Assembly (NCBI GenBank): GCA_021018815.1
Contig: JAITYX010000045.1
Location: forward strand, 4,092,001-4,156,000
Direction of reading: 5' to 3'
From: Talinum fruticosum
Taxonomy: Eukaryota; Streptophyta; Magnoliopsida; Caryophyllales; Talinaceae
DNA length: 64,000 nt
In this document: positions 20,820 to 32,807 of the stretch, piece after piece
How positions within the stretch are numbered: the first letter of the stretch is position 1
How the letters are laid out: each line of letters starts with the position of its first letter
Position numbers and translations under genes: made by a program
The notes under the pieces: generated by a model
The model's input: only the letters and a program-made list of their open reading frames with translations
The model's database searches: none
Told to the model about the DNA's origin: nothing

Positions 20820-23727
20820 TGTAACACCCTAAAACCCACCCTAGGAGTATTACACCGCCGGAGTTCCTCAAAGGAACTCCCAAGGCTCACTCAGGTGTTG
20901 ACTTAACTGTCTTAACCCACCTTAAAGGTAAGGAATATAATTTCTTACAAGGGTTGAAGTTTTCTAAAAATTTTGGCGAGTTCCGTTTGAATTATGGCTC
21001 AACCCATAGGCTAAAAGCCTTAAAACCCGCATGAAAGTCACAATAAAACTCAATGAGCCACACGCTTAGAGTACATAGCTCAACGGCCACACGCCGGAGT
21101 ATATTCACAACCACAAAACTCACATTTCGAACTAGTTTACAACCCAAGTCATGAACTCAGCAAAAACTAGATTTACAACCACTTGAGATCAAACTTGCCG
21201 GAGAAAGGAAATCTCTAGCTTGTCGAGCTACTAGTTCGAGTCTCCATACATACATTAAACGTACTATACATTACTGTCTATTTACATAAGAAACCGAGTA
21301 TATACAACATGTTAAACATGAAATTACATAAACTAACTCCAACTTGCGATCACCATCCAATTCAAGCATTCCAGGCAACCGTATCAAAGAGTACCATGAA
21401 TCGGGAGGGGGAATTTGTGGAGGTGAGCAATAAACCACGGGCTCACCGGAGTCTTATACCTTACACATAATAATCATAATAATGAAATCTGCGAAAGCAT
21501 AATAACATAATACAAATCTATATACTTTTAATGAAATCTCTTGCAACTTAAAGATCGGAATTCTTTTAATCCTTTAAAAGCACGATTTCACATTCAAGAA
21601 CCATTCTTTTCTTCTTTAAACAAAGTGGTGCAACCACCGTTACTTTCTTTCAAATGATTTCAAACATAATTTGAATCATTTCTACTAAATCACTTTTCAT
21701 AAATCACTTGCAATGAATTTCTTTTGGTGAATCACTTTCTAGGTTGTGGACCCGAACTAGCACTTCGCAATTTCTCATAATTTCTCTCGATTTCTCTAGT
21801 TTCTCTGGGGCACGACCCCAAATGAAAGGCTCCCGGGACCTGTCTAGGAAGATTCCAATCGGGCGTCCCGCTACACAAGACCCTTAGCTAGCCACCCCTA
21901 GCTAGAATCCTTCCTTGTGCTAAACGATCCAGGGAAAGTCGATTCACAATAGCTTCTTTAACACGTTCACTTATCAAGCTTGTTTCAAACAACATTCTCA
22001 AATTCATTTCACTTCTTGGAAACACGTTTCGCGCTTAAAAGCATATATCACAAAATCACATTCAAGTAGCATTCTACGTAAAACATAGAATTTCTTTCAA
22101 AACTAACTTTGAACATCATTCAACACAATCACTTAGCACAATTAATCAAAACTCAACTCGGACAGTCCTCCTCGGCTCTTTTCCGATTATACCTTTCTAA
22201 ATCTATCAATTCAATAATATTACTTTCTTTTTCGAGCCACAATAACCACAAGTAATTACCACTTAACTCAAACGTCTTAACTTCTCACGATTTTCCATTT
22301 TCTCCTTAATTTCTCCTTTTATGCCTTCTCATTACTAATCACACTCTTTCTTGCCCATACTTAGTCATATAACTCTTAAACTCACTTCACTACATTTCTT
22401 TTAGCTCCAATTATCTTCTAAATCCATTTACTCTCAAGGATTTAGATATGCCTTCAACTCAGCTTACCCTCACCATCACTAGCTCTTCATTTCCCTATCT
22501 CACCTGTGTGCTAGTCAAGGTGATCTTGCACTCTTGTTTTTATTCTTAACTTGTTATTTCCCAACATAAGCCGTTACCTTCCAACGCAAAGAACTTACGA
22601 ATCTCTTAAGGTTCAAAGCATCACTTTATAGTTTAGACCCAAATCACCAATTCTTCATCTCTAAGTGCTAATTGAGACCTCTACAATGCTCCTTTGCTCT
22701 ATGTCATCCAATTCTTTCTAAATTTCCAGCATTCCGACTCAGCCCTAAACAACTGCTAAATTCCTTCAAATCTCTAATTCAGACCTAAACACCTTAATCT
22801 GATTCCCTCATATCCTAGTTAACCCCTACTACTTCCTAAATTTCTTCTATGTTCACAGACAAACATTCAATATTCACAACAAAATCATTTGGGTTTCGAA
22901 ATTACTAATAGTTTAGAGTATAAGACTACCCACCTCGAATTGGAGATTAAAGGTTGCGAATTTCGGTTCGGTCTAGGTCGGTCTCTCTGTTTCCTTCCTC
23001 TTCCTCGCCTTCCTGCCCTGCTGCCAGCCCGGTCCGGGCTCGACTTCACTGCTTTCCTCCTGCTCGTCGCTGTCACCGATCGCGGTTCATTTGCCGGTTG
23101 GTCACCGGTTTCCTTCTTCGGCCCCGCGCTCGCTCCCCTTCTTCCGGTCTCGATTTCGCCTCCCCTTTCGTGCCCTTTGCTGGTCTGCGCGCGTTTGCCG
23201 ACCGTCTTCCCTTCGTCCGCTGCTCGGTGCGCCGGCCTCCGGCCTCTTCTCCGGCTCTCACGTTCATGCCCTCTCTCTCTCTCTCTCTCTTGCTTGATTT
23301 CACCCTCACCGACCTCCCTTCTCTCGCTTTCCCTACTTCTGTCCTACTCCTCCTTCTTTCCTCTGTTTTCCCTCGGCCTCTTTCCTTTCCCCAAGCCTTT
23401 CTTCTTTCTTTTCCCATTAATTTTCTCCCTTTTTCCTTTTGTTATGGCTGCCTTAGAAAATGCCAAGCAAACTACCCCTTTACACTAATCGCTCATTGCC
23501 TTTACCCACGCAATTAGTTTCCTTGATTATCTCTCTCTTTATTTATTTTTTTAAATCACAAGCTGTCTCGGGGTTTAATTACTCGATCCGAGAAGGGTAT
23601 CGGGAGGAGATAATATAATTCGCTAATTTATTTATAAAAGCGCGTAAGAATAGGAGCTCATACTAAATAAAATATTCCGGGTCGATTACTTAATTTAATT
23701 AACCTACTTAAAATTCCGGGTCTCACA
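20820..23727 (-). mobile_element. Solo LTR 1, Del/Tekay-like Gypsy family, 2.9 kb
   Basis: Bounded by TGTAACACCCTAAAACCC at the left and CCGGGTCTCACA at the right, with a perfect five-base duplication CTATG at 20,815-20,819 and 23,728-23,732. In the element's own direction (minus) it begins TGTGAGACCCGG and ends GGGTGTTACA, typical of Del/Tekay LTRs. No PBS, PPT or internal genes lie beside it, so it is a solo LTR left by recombination between two LTRs. A GC-rich, CT-rich stretch (22,950-23,480, with a (CT)n run at 23,273-23,297) yields long false frames on both strands. Confidence 0.9.
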
Positions 23728-23732
23728 CTATG

Positions 23733-24354
23733 TCTTGAGAAAGAATGAAAAATCATATCTATATCACTACAAAGTTTCTATCTAAGTATGGAATGCCTTT
23801 AACAAAAAGAGGGCGATTGAAGACTCGGACTCTACAGGTATATCATTCTATATACCATCAAGAAATCAGTACGAGACTTCATCTCTTATAAGTTTTGATT
23901 ACAAGTCATTCCGAGTGTTTTAGAAAATTTTCCGAGTGACCTATAATCTTTTCCGAGTGTTACGTAAACTACTACATATGTTTTCACTTGATTCTGATCG
24001 ACTCGGAAAGCATACGCTTGCTTATCTTTTCACACGTAGTTCCGAGTCACTCGGACAACACTCAGACTTATCGCATGTTCAAATGTTTGCCCTAATATGC
24101 ATAAACTCTGGTTTGATTTTGTATTCTAAGTTTGATTGAATTACGGTGTTAATTCAACCTTCTAAGTCGGCATGTTTCGTTTGAACTATGCTTGTCTAGA
24201 TCAAGTCTCTTTAATCTGATATTCCTTGACCGACTTGTTTTTCTTCTAGATTGACTCGGATGGAATTTGAGTATAATAGATATTAGACTCGGAAAATTCC
24301 ACTCTTTCGGGACTCGAGATAATTATGCACTTAATTATCTTAATTAAAATTATT
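23733..24354 (+). other. Copia-1 non-coding region before its 3' LTR
   Basis: Continues the region interrupted by solo LTR 1. No gene was recognised. CTCGGA/TCCGAG words recur many times here and in the LTR that follows, as they do in Copia-1 pol. The LTR boundary is not certain and could lie within this stretch. Confidence 0.45.
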
Positions 24355-25330
24355 ATCTATGTCTAATCTTGGACCAAAGTCTTTTATACTTTGATAACCA
24401 AATTGATTTACTTTTGTAGGTTATTCAAACGAGGTTATCCTACTTTTGAAATACAAAAGTAACCGGCTTCAAGATGTCAAATCACAAGCGGACAAGACTT
24501 TTCCTACTTCGACCAAGACCCGGACAATCGTGTCGGGGTTGTCTGTTTCCAAAACTTGAAATCTTCAACGCTAAGCTCAACGGTGGTTTCCACCCCACCT
24601 TTCGGACACTACCGAGTGGGTTAGGACATCCAAAGGAGTCAAGAGCCGTTGCCCAGCAGTCACACCTCAACGGATATTTTCCGAGTCACTCGGAAAAACC
24701 ATTGCAATGGTCACAAAGGACTTCTAATCGGAAGATAGACACAAGGCTAATCTGCCTGGTCATCTATAAATAGAAGCCACTTCATAAGACAAGAAGATTG
24801 TTGAACCCATTGCTGAAATTATTTCTTTTATATAATTCTCATTCAATCTTTTACTTACAACTCCAACTCTATACTTCACATCTTTCCGAGTTGTAAGGTC
24901 TTGTAATCAGTCACAAACACTTATTCTTACTTTACGAGTAAGGTTCCTTGCCTGAGCTGTAAAGATTAACTCAGCTCAATTGTCCCTAATCTGTAAAGGT
25001 TACCTTAGTTAGGAGGTAGATCGGATAAGGAAACTTCGAGTCTAGGAAAATCTTGTAAAGAATTGTCTAAGGGAGCAATTCGGGTGAGTCTTTCTATTGT
25101 ATTTTGTGGATTCAAAATAGTGGATTTGACTTGGTGATTGGATTAGCACTGGCCGTGGTTTTCTGCCCCATGAGGGTTTCCACGCACTTTCCGAGTCAAC
25201 ACTTTTCCGAGTCCAATCTAGACTCGGAATCATTTCTGTCTCTATTATATTCAAAAGAGTTTGATTTTCCGATAAATCTTCCATCACCCTATTCATCCCC
25301 CTGGGGTGAATTAGTCTCTCCAAGAGCAAA
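24355..25330 (+). repeat. 3' LTR of Copia-1 (boundaries approximate)
   Basis: The right end has the sequence order usual for SIRE LTRs: a TATA box, then GCACTGGCCGTGGTTTTCTG, then CACCCTATTCATCCCCCTGG near the end. The left end is suggested by TGTCTAATCTTGGACC at about 24,359, like the TGTTGGACC start of the lineage. The resulting length of nearly 1 kb is normal for it. With no 5' LTR in the window, neither boundary can be confirmed. Confidence 0.5.
24765..24772 (+). promoter_or_regulatory. TATA box in the Copia-1 3' LTR
   Basis: TATAAATA in the context GGTCATCTATAAATAGAAGCC, about 560 bases before the LTR end, is the expected core promoter of the element. Confidence 0.6.
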
Positions 25331-25549
25331 CCTTCAATAAAGGCAGAGTGCAGATTTTACAAATTCTCATGGTATGCCAAGGTCGAAAAAAATATTAGAA
25401 TTGTCATACTAAGAGGGAATGTCATCATGTATATTTCCCTTTTACAACTTAACAACTAAGTTACAATGGTTCAAAAATCAATCAAAATATATACAATATC
25501 TCCCAGAATTAAAAAATCTTTTGAATTTTTTTCAAAAAGAAAGATTTTC

Positions 25550-25592
25550 TCACCCCCACATCTAAACTTGACGGTGTCCTCATTTGTGAGTG
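25550..25592 (-). promoter_or_regulatory. PPT-type G-rich motif of Gypsy copy A
   Basis: On the minus strand: ATGAGGACACCGTCAAG followed by TTTAGATGTGGGGGTGAG. It has the same layout as the Athila/Tat block at 17,580 (GGACAATG ... GGGGG), and marks the 3' end of the interior. Confidence 0.5.
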
Positions 25593-26639
25593 GGAAGAAC
25601 CTCAAAGAAAAAATAAATAAAACTAAAAACAAAACAAATATTTACAAAATAAGAGGACACAAAAAAAGACATGAATCAATAAGAAAAGAGAATAAAGTAT
25701 CAAATATATACAAAACAAAATAAAATAAAAGGAGAATAGAGAAGGGAACGATTATACCGGGTTAAGTGTTGGGTACACCTAAGCTAAAACTCTTGAAATT
25801 AGTGCAAATGGAGACTCATGGAGCATTAGCCACTCCATATCAACTTAGTTGTTATCTCAATTCAAATCTCATTAAAGCACGTAATAATTTATCAAATTTG
25901 CAGAAAGAACTTTCACCCAAATAAAGGTAACAAAAACTCAAGAGTTGGTACCAAAAAGAATATATCCATAAGATCGAGTGCAAAACCATTAAGAGTCTCG
26001 CTTCAACTTATCAAATTGTGAACCAATAGGTTCGAAGTTTTATACTCATAAAGCATGGACTCAGAAAGTTCAAATTGATGGTTAGTCATGAGTGGGTCAA
26101 AAGAAAATGACTCTGGATGAACTAAGAAATTATCATGGTCAATGCGCTCAAAACAAACATCCTTTTCTATTGAGATCTTTGAATCCGGAAGAATATCATG
26201 CTCATTCTCACAACTAACATGCATTTCAAGCTCATGAACATGTATAATAGTAGGAGAGGAAGAATTTATAAGAAGTGAAGGTTCTACTATGTCAGTAGTA
26301 TCTTTCTCCTTAGTTTCCTCTATTTCGGAAAAATCAGCAAAGGTTTCTCAAAGAACACTATCAATAGCATCCTTAGAAATATTAGGTGAATAAGTTTCTC
26401 ATGAAGAAAAATTGGAGGATGAATTTTGGACCAAACTCGAGGATATAATCCTTGGTCACTCACACTATCATTCACAGATGGCTCCCGTAAGTAGAAGGGT
26501 CAACTTTTTAGAGTTCTCCTCCTGTTGATTAAGAAAAATTCCTTTAAGTTGGGTCAACTGCTCAGTCATAGTTCTACACATTTTTTCATGTTATTATAAC
26601 TTTTATCAATATTAGTGTAACCAGGAGGGGGTTTGGTTT
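25593..26639 (-). other. Copy A interior downstream of gag, unrecognised
   Basis: About 1 kb between gag and the PPT motif. One open frame (26,224-26,003, 73 codons, starting MHVSCENEHDILPD) is acidic and has no domain I recognise. Several further stops surround it, so it may be a fragment of an older ORF or chance. Confidence 0.4.
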
Positions 26640-27730
26640 GAGTAATGGGAGGTGGTGGTCTAGATGCATTAGGCATAGCTAGATAAGTTGGTCTCCGATG
26701 GGGTCCAGAATGAAAGAAAGTGGGTTGGGTCATCTTTGACCTTCAGCATTAGGTCTACTACTCCAAAAAAATTAGGGCGATATTTCCACCCTTCTTTAAA
26801 GATAAGAGAGTAAATGTCAAACTTAGGTCTTTGAAGTGGAGCATTCACTTGCGCTTGTTCTTGGCCTATGACCAAGTAAGGACAAGTATTAAAAAGGTGA
26901 TCTAAGCTTTGACAATGAGAATATGACACCAAAGGAGTTCGAAAAGATTGGGGTTGAGGAGTTAAATCCTTCAAGCATATTTTCAAGCATAGCAATTTTG
27001 GACTCAATGTGACTCACATCGAAACATCATGAATAGCCCCTCTCGCATTATTTATCTTAGAACTCAAATTCTCATCTCTAGTGATTTTTCATTTTATAGT
27101 CTTTTCCGCTAAATCCTCTAAAAATTCTCAAGCAACTGTAAGACTCTTAGAAAAAAAACCACCTAACACATGGACTCTAGCATGATCCTAGTTTGTTGGT
27201 CAAGTCATTTGTAAACAATTTTTCACGACGCCACTGTTCTAAACCATGATGGGGACATTGGGCCAACAAATTCTTAAATCTTTCAAAGTAATTCCAAAAT
27301 GGTTCTCTATCTATCTGAATAAATTAATTGATTTTATTCCTTAACTTTATAGTTTTGCTATTAGGAAAATATTTTCTCAAAAATATTTTAACAAAATCAT
27401 CCCAAGTAGAAATAGAGTTAGCAATTAAGCTATATATCCATTTTTTAGCAGTACCTTTTGTCTCATTCTTATTTCATCTTCAAAGATATTAGGAAAATGC
27501 ATCATAAAAATCACTTTATCAAATTTCATAAAAAATATATATGCATCTTCACAACCATAGAATTTTGGGACCATCCGAATATAGTCCGGTGTAATCAAAG
27601 AGTGACATCAAATCCCAACTTAGGCAAGTTAAAACATGAAGAGTTAAATCTCCTAAAAGAATAAAAGAGATTGCTCAAGGTTCTCTCATTTGGCCGAAAT
27701 TCGAGTCATTTTTTCTCTTTGATTAGGTTC
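26640..27730 (-). pseudogene. Gypsy copy A gag (retrotrans_gag type), heavily broken
   Basis: On the minus strand the capsid-like region is readable despite many stops: MVPKFYGCEDAYIFFMKFDK at about 27,575, WIYSLIANSISTWDDFVKIF at 27,440-27,380, then the EPFWNYFERFKNLLAQCPHH block (in mutated form) at 27,310-27,250. The C-terminal open frame (27,007-26,669) has SHCQSLDHLFNTCPYLVIGQ, a degenerate zinc-knuckle region typical of this gag group. Two or more frames and many stops mean it cannot be expressed. No pol follows. Confidence 0.72.
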
Positions 27731-28171
27731 GGGTTCCATTTCAATTGGAAATTCCATCATAACGAATCTTTTTAGATTCCCTAACCTAATAGCTCATGCA
27801 CCAAACAACCCACAAAAATATTTTTGGCCTTTTTCTTTTTTCGATTTTTTTATTTTTTATTTTTCAAAAATAAAACAATTAAAACTAAAACAAAAATTAA
27901 GGAAAATTTAAGCTAAGACATAAAACAACTACACCAAAGCTAAATCAGAGCAAAAAGTAAAACTAAATCAAAAATAACAAAAAACTAACTCCAAATAAAA
28001 CTAAACTCTCTGACTAACTATTGAAACCAAACGAAAACAAAAATTCAGAATCTCAAATAAATAAAAAACTAAGACATTAAGCCAAAATATGAATCTAAAA
28101 TAGAAACTAAAATTTAAACTAAGACTCAAAAAATTCACAAATTTGATTTGCAACCTAATTTCAATTATTGT

Positions 28172-28191
28172 CATCCCCGACAATGGCGCCA
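28172..28191 (-). promoter_or_regulatory. PBS of Gypsy copy A
   Basis: On the minus strand TGGCGCCATTGTCGGGGATG begins three bases inside the end of LTR A. It is the same class as the Athila-like PBS at 11,027. The equivalent site is deleted from copy B. Confidence 0.8.
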
Positions 28192-29021
28192 TTTTGTTGG
28201 AGTGAATTTAGGGAGTACGGAAATTGTCCAACCACATAGGTGGACTAAATCGAATTCAAATTGCAAACACGACTCACGAATTAATACATAAAATTTAAAC
28301 TAAACTAAACGAAAATTACTATCATCTTGAATCTACGAAATTAGACTAATTATCCTAAATTATCACTATTTCAAAGGTTTAATCTAACAAACATTCAACA
28401 TAAATTCGAAATTAAATATCTACTCATCACCAACTACGAAATTCCACCAAACTCATAATGAAACAGACAAGCAAAAAGTGAAGTGCAAAATTAGAAGATT
28501 ATACCAATCCAACTTGAACTAATCGAATGAAGTAGCGAGCAGAGCTTTCGAACTTCAATTACATCAACTTGCAAAATCAAACCCAGAAATTAGCACTAGA
28601 ATATCCATATTCGAACAACCATGATCAACAAACCAGAATTCTAAATCTTCGAAAAGGAATCCAATCTCCAAATTACACTAAATTCTGAACTAAAAACTGA
28701 AAATTCGAAACTAGAAACGAATACTAGAAATTGAAATTTGAGGAACTAAACTGAAATTTGAAGAACAAACTGAAGAATTAAACCTAAACTTGGACCTTGG
28801 CGCGGCTCCGGTCTCGTCACACCTTCGCGTATCGCCTCCTTTCGTCTTTGCTCTGTCTCACCTTTTATAGCTCTCATCCTCCTCCTCTTGTCTCCTTGCT
28901 CAATTTTCTTATTCACGCCCGATTTCCTCGGCCCCAATTTCGGTTGTGGATAGAGTTTTAGATGGCTATGGCATCTTGCTCGTGGATGGCGTGTGTGAAG
29001 AAAAATGAAGAGGGAGACTTA

Positions 29022-29208
29022 GCCTCTGTTTGGATATAAGAGGGGAGGGGAGGGGAGGGAGGTTAATCAAGGGGAGGGAAATGGAAGGGAGGGGAAGGGA
29101 AGGGAGGGGAGATACATTCCCCTTGTTTGGATTTAAAATGGAGGGGAATGAAGGTTACTAATATTTCCTTGTTTGGATTAAAAAATGGAAGGGAGGGGAA
29201 GGAACATA

Positions 29209-29274
<66 letters not shown>

Positions 29275-29745
29275 CATCATTATCACCACCACTTTAAATT
29301 TAAAAGTATAAGGAACTCATTTTCTCTAATAACGTTCGACCCAAAAAATTATTTTTTCATAATTATTTTTTCTATTTATAAGTTATTACTCAAAGTAAAT
29401 AAAATAAACAAATTAAATAATATAAACACCCAACTATAAGAAAAAATAATAATAAAAAGTAGGAGAATGACAAAGATAATAATGTCCACATATATATCAT
29501 AGTTAATGGTTAATTCTGTAAAATTATGAACGATCTATGAAAAAGACAAACATCATGTTAATAAAGAGTTAGAGGGTACTAACCTGCAAAGTGCAAGGAA
29601 GAACTTCGAATTAGAGTAGCAATATAACCCTATTATTGATAGATATGAATTAGATTAGTTACTTAACTAAAAGGAGAAGAAAAAAAAAAGGTGAAGAAGT
29701 ACTAACCTCGAATGACAATTTGTAAAATATAATAAGAGTTTAACC

Positions 29746-29788
<43 letters not shown>

Positions 29789-30083
29789 GCACACACTTTG
29801 GAGGGAAAATAAAAAAAGTTAAAGGAAAGTAAAAAAAAATAATGTGATAATAAAAAAATTAAAATATAATTAAAATAATTTTTTATTCATTTTATTATTC
29901 CGTTACCCTCCTTTCCCCCTCAATTTGAAGGGGAATAAAATTTCATCAATTAAGGGGAGAGGGGGAACGTTTCTCCCACCCTCACCCCGAGTGATTTATC
30001 CCAAACAAGAGATTTTAATAACATTTACCCCCTCCCCTCCCTTCCCTCCCTTTCCCCTCTTGCCCCCTAATCCAAATAGAGGG
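29022..30083. mobile_element. Harbinger/Tourist-like MITE, 1,062 bp
   Basis: Left end GCCTCTGTTTGGATATAAGA and right end, reversed, CCCTCTATTTGGATTAGGGG form imperfect terminal inverted repeats. They extend through G-rich GGGGAGGG tracts (29,041-29,112 against 30,028-30,060). A three-base duplication TTA flanks the element (29,019-29,021 and 30,084-30,086), as expected for PIF/Harbinger. The GTTTGGAT terminus also fits that superfamily. Inside are a subterminal repeat of the terminus (29,132 and 29,170), an (ATT)n run (about 29,209-29,272) and an (AT)n run (about 29,749-29,783). No transposase is present, so it is non-autonomous. The 84-codon frame at 29,185 is microsatellite. Confidence 0.72.
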
Positions 30084-30169
30084 TTAGAGTTGGAATGGGT
30101 TAGGGTTTCGTGAAGGTGGAGAAGACTGAAGAGGAAGAAGAGAGTGAGCGTGGTTAGGGTGAAGGTTTA

Positions 30170-32416
30170 CGTTAAGCTTGTCGTACGGCTACAAATTAAA
30201 CCACTATTTAGACTTATAATTAAGAATATAGCATAGGGAAGTAGGGATCAAATCCACGAGGAAAGATATAATAACATGCAAGTTTTAATCTAATTAAATT
30301 TACTACTCTTAAAAACAAAACAGAAAATATAAATTAAAATCAATAGCTAAAATTCATAGAAAATTATCTAATAACTAAATAAATAATTTATACAGAATAA
30401 TAAAACTACAATAACCCAGAAATATTTTTTTATAATTTTTCAGAATAATTAAAACAGAAAACTAAAGTAGAAAATAAACAAATTCTAAAACAGAAAATTA
30501 AATAAATAATATTCTGCACTAAAATAATTACGAAAATAAATACTAAAATTACCCAGAATAATAATACTAATTTTCTAAACCTAACCAGACCCTAAAAATA
30601 TAAAAACAAAATTTAAAATCTAATTTACGAATTTATTTTATTAAAAACCTGCAGTAATTAAATTCAAGAATTAAATCTGAAAAAATATCAAATTAATTCC
30701 AAAAATTCTAAAATTTAATCACAGCAAACTAGGACTCTATCTAAACCCTAAAAGAAAATAAAATACGAAAAGTAACAAAAGAAACTATTTTAAAACTAAT
30801 TTCTAACAAACTAACTCAAAAATAATAAAAACTAACAGAAAATTAATTCTGAAAATTAAAATATATAAAGACTCAAAATTAAATTAAAATAAAATTACTA
30901 AAACTAAGCTAAAATAATGATCTTTAGGGGGTTTAATGAAATTGATAATAAAAGACTATAACTTTATAAGTAAAAATCAATAAACTCAAGAAAATAACTA
31001 AAAGCAAACAAATAATTATCAAAGATAACAAATTTATAAAAACACTTAGTATAATCTATATCCACCATGCAAATTATTATTTATCATTAACACACAAATT
31101 GATCTACCCATGAGCTAAACCGTAGAAGACAACCACTAGCGGATCTTCCCCGTTTTTCCTTAGTTATTAGTTTACTTAGACCTAGCCCTAATATAAACCC
31201 TACTAATATTGATAACCCTAGCACTAGCACTAGAATTTAATCAAATTAGAGCATTAAGTATTAGAAAAACATCATCTAGCACCTAATAACCAATCTACTA
31301 GCAAATTGATTTAAGAAGGATCTATGATAATTTCCTAATTAAAAGAGATGGGTATGAGCCATCCATGATTAACTAGGGTGATACTTATGTCTAAAAGATC
31401 AAGCAATTACGTACTTAAACCCTCTAAACTATCATATGAATTTATATAAAACTAAATAGCGTGCACTCTAATTAATTAGACATAAATTCATAAACATTAA
31501 ACACAAATTATCATAGAATCATGGATCAAATCAATAAGACAATAAAAATCAAAACTTTGTTTCAAAATAAATAATTTAACATGGCTTCAATGAGATTATA
31601 CTAAGTATAAGAAAAACTACTCACACATAATGTAATTTAAAACATGTAAACTAAATAAAAATAGCATCTTTAATATTAATCGAACAATAAAACTAGAGTC
31701 TTTAAAATAAAAATTACAATCATAATAATACCATAATAATCCTTGCCATTGTGATGATCAAGAAGGTGATGATTAGGGATGAAGTTGATGGCTGGTGAAT
31801 TACGTTGATTGATGATGAAGATTAAGGTTGGCTTGAGATGGTAAAAATGATTATGGGATGGTGATGAAATATTATGATGATGGTGGTAAGAAAGGGGCAG
31901 CGAGAGCAAGAGAATTATGATGATGATGGTGTTGGCGAGAGCAAGGAATGTGCACCGAAGGAGGTGGGCAGCAGCGTGGGATATGAGCAGCGAAGGGGAG
32001 CAGCAAGGTGTGTGGACGGCAAGCCAAGAGGGGGCTGCAGGAGCAACGAAGGGGGCAGCAAGGGCTGCGTGGGGCTCCTCCCCATGATGATAATAAGTAG
32101 TATATATAGGGTGAAAGAGTTAGGGTTTATTTCTCTTTCTTCTCTTCTAAGTTTCCTTTTCTATTCCACTTAGGATTTCCTAAAATATAATATCCTAAAA
32201 TACATATTTTATTACATATTATATTTATGGACCGACTTCATATATTTTCTTGGATGCTTGTCGGTAGCTAAAAATCCACTTTTAACGACTTTTCTTCTCT
32301 TCCCACTTTATTCGATAATTACCTATAAATAGACAAAATAGAATAAATTAGATAAAATAAACTATATAATATAAACTCAATAACTACTAAAAATACGTAT
32401 AAAATATGACTTAACA
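30170..32416 (-). mobile_element. Solo LTR 2, Gypsy type, inserted in LTR A
   Basis: Begins CGTTAAGCTTGTCGTACGG (ancestral TG inferred) and ends AATATGACTTAACA. In its own direction it therefore reads TGTTAAGTCATATTTTATAC to CGACAAGCTTAACG. A five-base duplication GTTTA (30,165-30,169) / GTTTC (32,417-32,421) flanks it, four of five matching. LTR A homology resumes directly on both sides. Most of the 2.2 kb is AT-rich. The stretch 31,870-32,090 is G-rich and is followed by a TATATATAG tract at about 32,099. There is no internal region, PBS or PPT, so it is a solo LTR of a third Gypsy family. Confidence 0.75.
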
Positions 32417-32807
32417 GTTTCAGAAGGGTAATGAGAGGAGGGAGAAAGGTGAAGAAGATGGTTGTAGGGTTTTGGGGGACTGAGGGTAAGCGACCGAAGG
32501 AAAGAGGAGAAGGGGAAGCATCTTTTGAGCTTGGGGAATGGTGGAAGCCCGAAAACAGAGAAGGGAAATGGGGCTGGGTTAAAGGTTACGTGCGAGGCGT
32601 GTGAGGGCTGTGACCTAGGAGAGTTTGGGCTCATTTTGGGCTAATCGCAAGTTGATGTCCCAATTCTTCAATTTTTCGTTCATTCTCATTATTTTTCGAA
32701 TTTATCCACAACTATAAAAATAAAATAAATTAACTTAAAAATCCTAATTTAATAATTACAAAAAAATATAAAAAGATATTAAAAATATCATAGTTTTGAG
32801 TTCAACA

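Larger units (their letters stand above)
4150..25330 (+). mobile_element. Copia-1: SIRE-like Ty1/Copia retrotransposon, 5'-truncated, carrying two later insertions
   Basis: Order on the plus strand: protease remnant, GAG-pre-integrase zinc region, integrase, RT, RNase H (4,397-7,572), spacer, env-like ORF (8,292-9,585 continued at 20,070-20,457), PPT-like tract, and a 3' LTR ending near 25,330. Integrase before RT defines Copia. The long env-like ORF after pol is the mark of the SIRE/Maximus lineage. The 5' LTR and gag are not visible; the sequence fades into AT-rich spacer at about 4,150. The Athila-like Gypsy (9,586-20,069) and a solo LTR (20,820-23,727) are later insertions; removing them rejoins the env-like ORF and the 3' region. 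Confidence 0.8.
25400..28194 (-). mobile_element. Interior of Gypsy copy A: gag only, no pol
   Basis: Read on the minus strand from the PBS at 28,191, it has a leader, a decayed gag (27,730-26,640), a further non-pol stretch and then a G-rich PPT-type motif at about 25,592-25,550 (GAGGACACCGTCAAGTTTAG then ATGTGGGGG). No protease, RT, RNase H or integrase remnant is seen in either strand. Copy A therefore looks like a non-autonomous or internally deleted Gypsy. Its 5' LTR is LTR A. A 3' LTR is not recognised before the Copia-1 LTR end at about 25,330. Confidence 0.65.
28195..32807 (-). repeat. LTR A (5' LTR of Gypsy copy A), carrying a MITE and a solo LTR
   Basis: In plus orientation it starts TGTTGGAGTGAATTTAGGG next to the PBS and ends GTTTTGAGTTCAACA at 32,807. 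It is homologous to LTR B along its length; shared blocks include GGACCTTGGCG near 28,793 and 34,279, and the end sequence near 32,700 and 45,300. A MITE (29,022-30,083) and a solo LTR (30,170-32,416) interrupt it. Without them it is about 1.3 kb. Homology to LTR B continues on both sides of each insertion. Confidence 0.75.

Noticed and set aside
22889..23517. Long overlapping frames (187-199 codons) on both strands
   Set aside because: They lie inside solo LTR 1 in a GC- and CT-rich stretch and read as Ser/Pro/Leu/Arg-rich low complexity. No conserved domain is visible.
20820..23727. A 5' or 3' LTR of a full element
   Set aside because: Perfect CTATG duplications lie directly outside both ends, with no PBS or PPT next to them, so it is a solo LTR.
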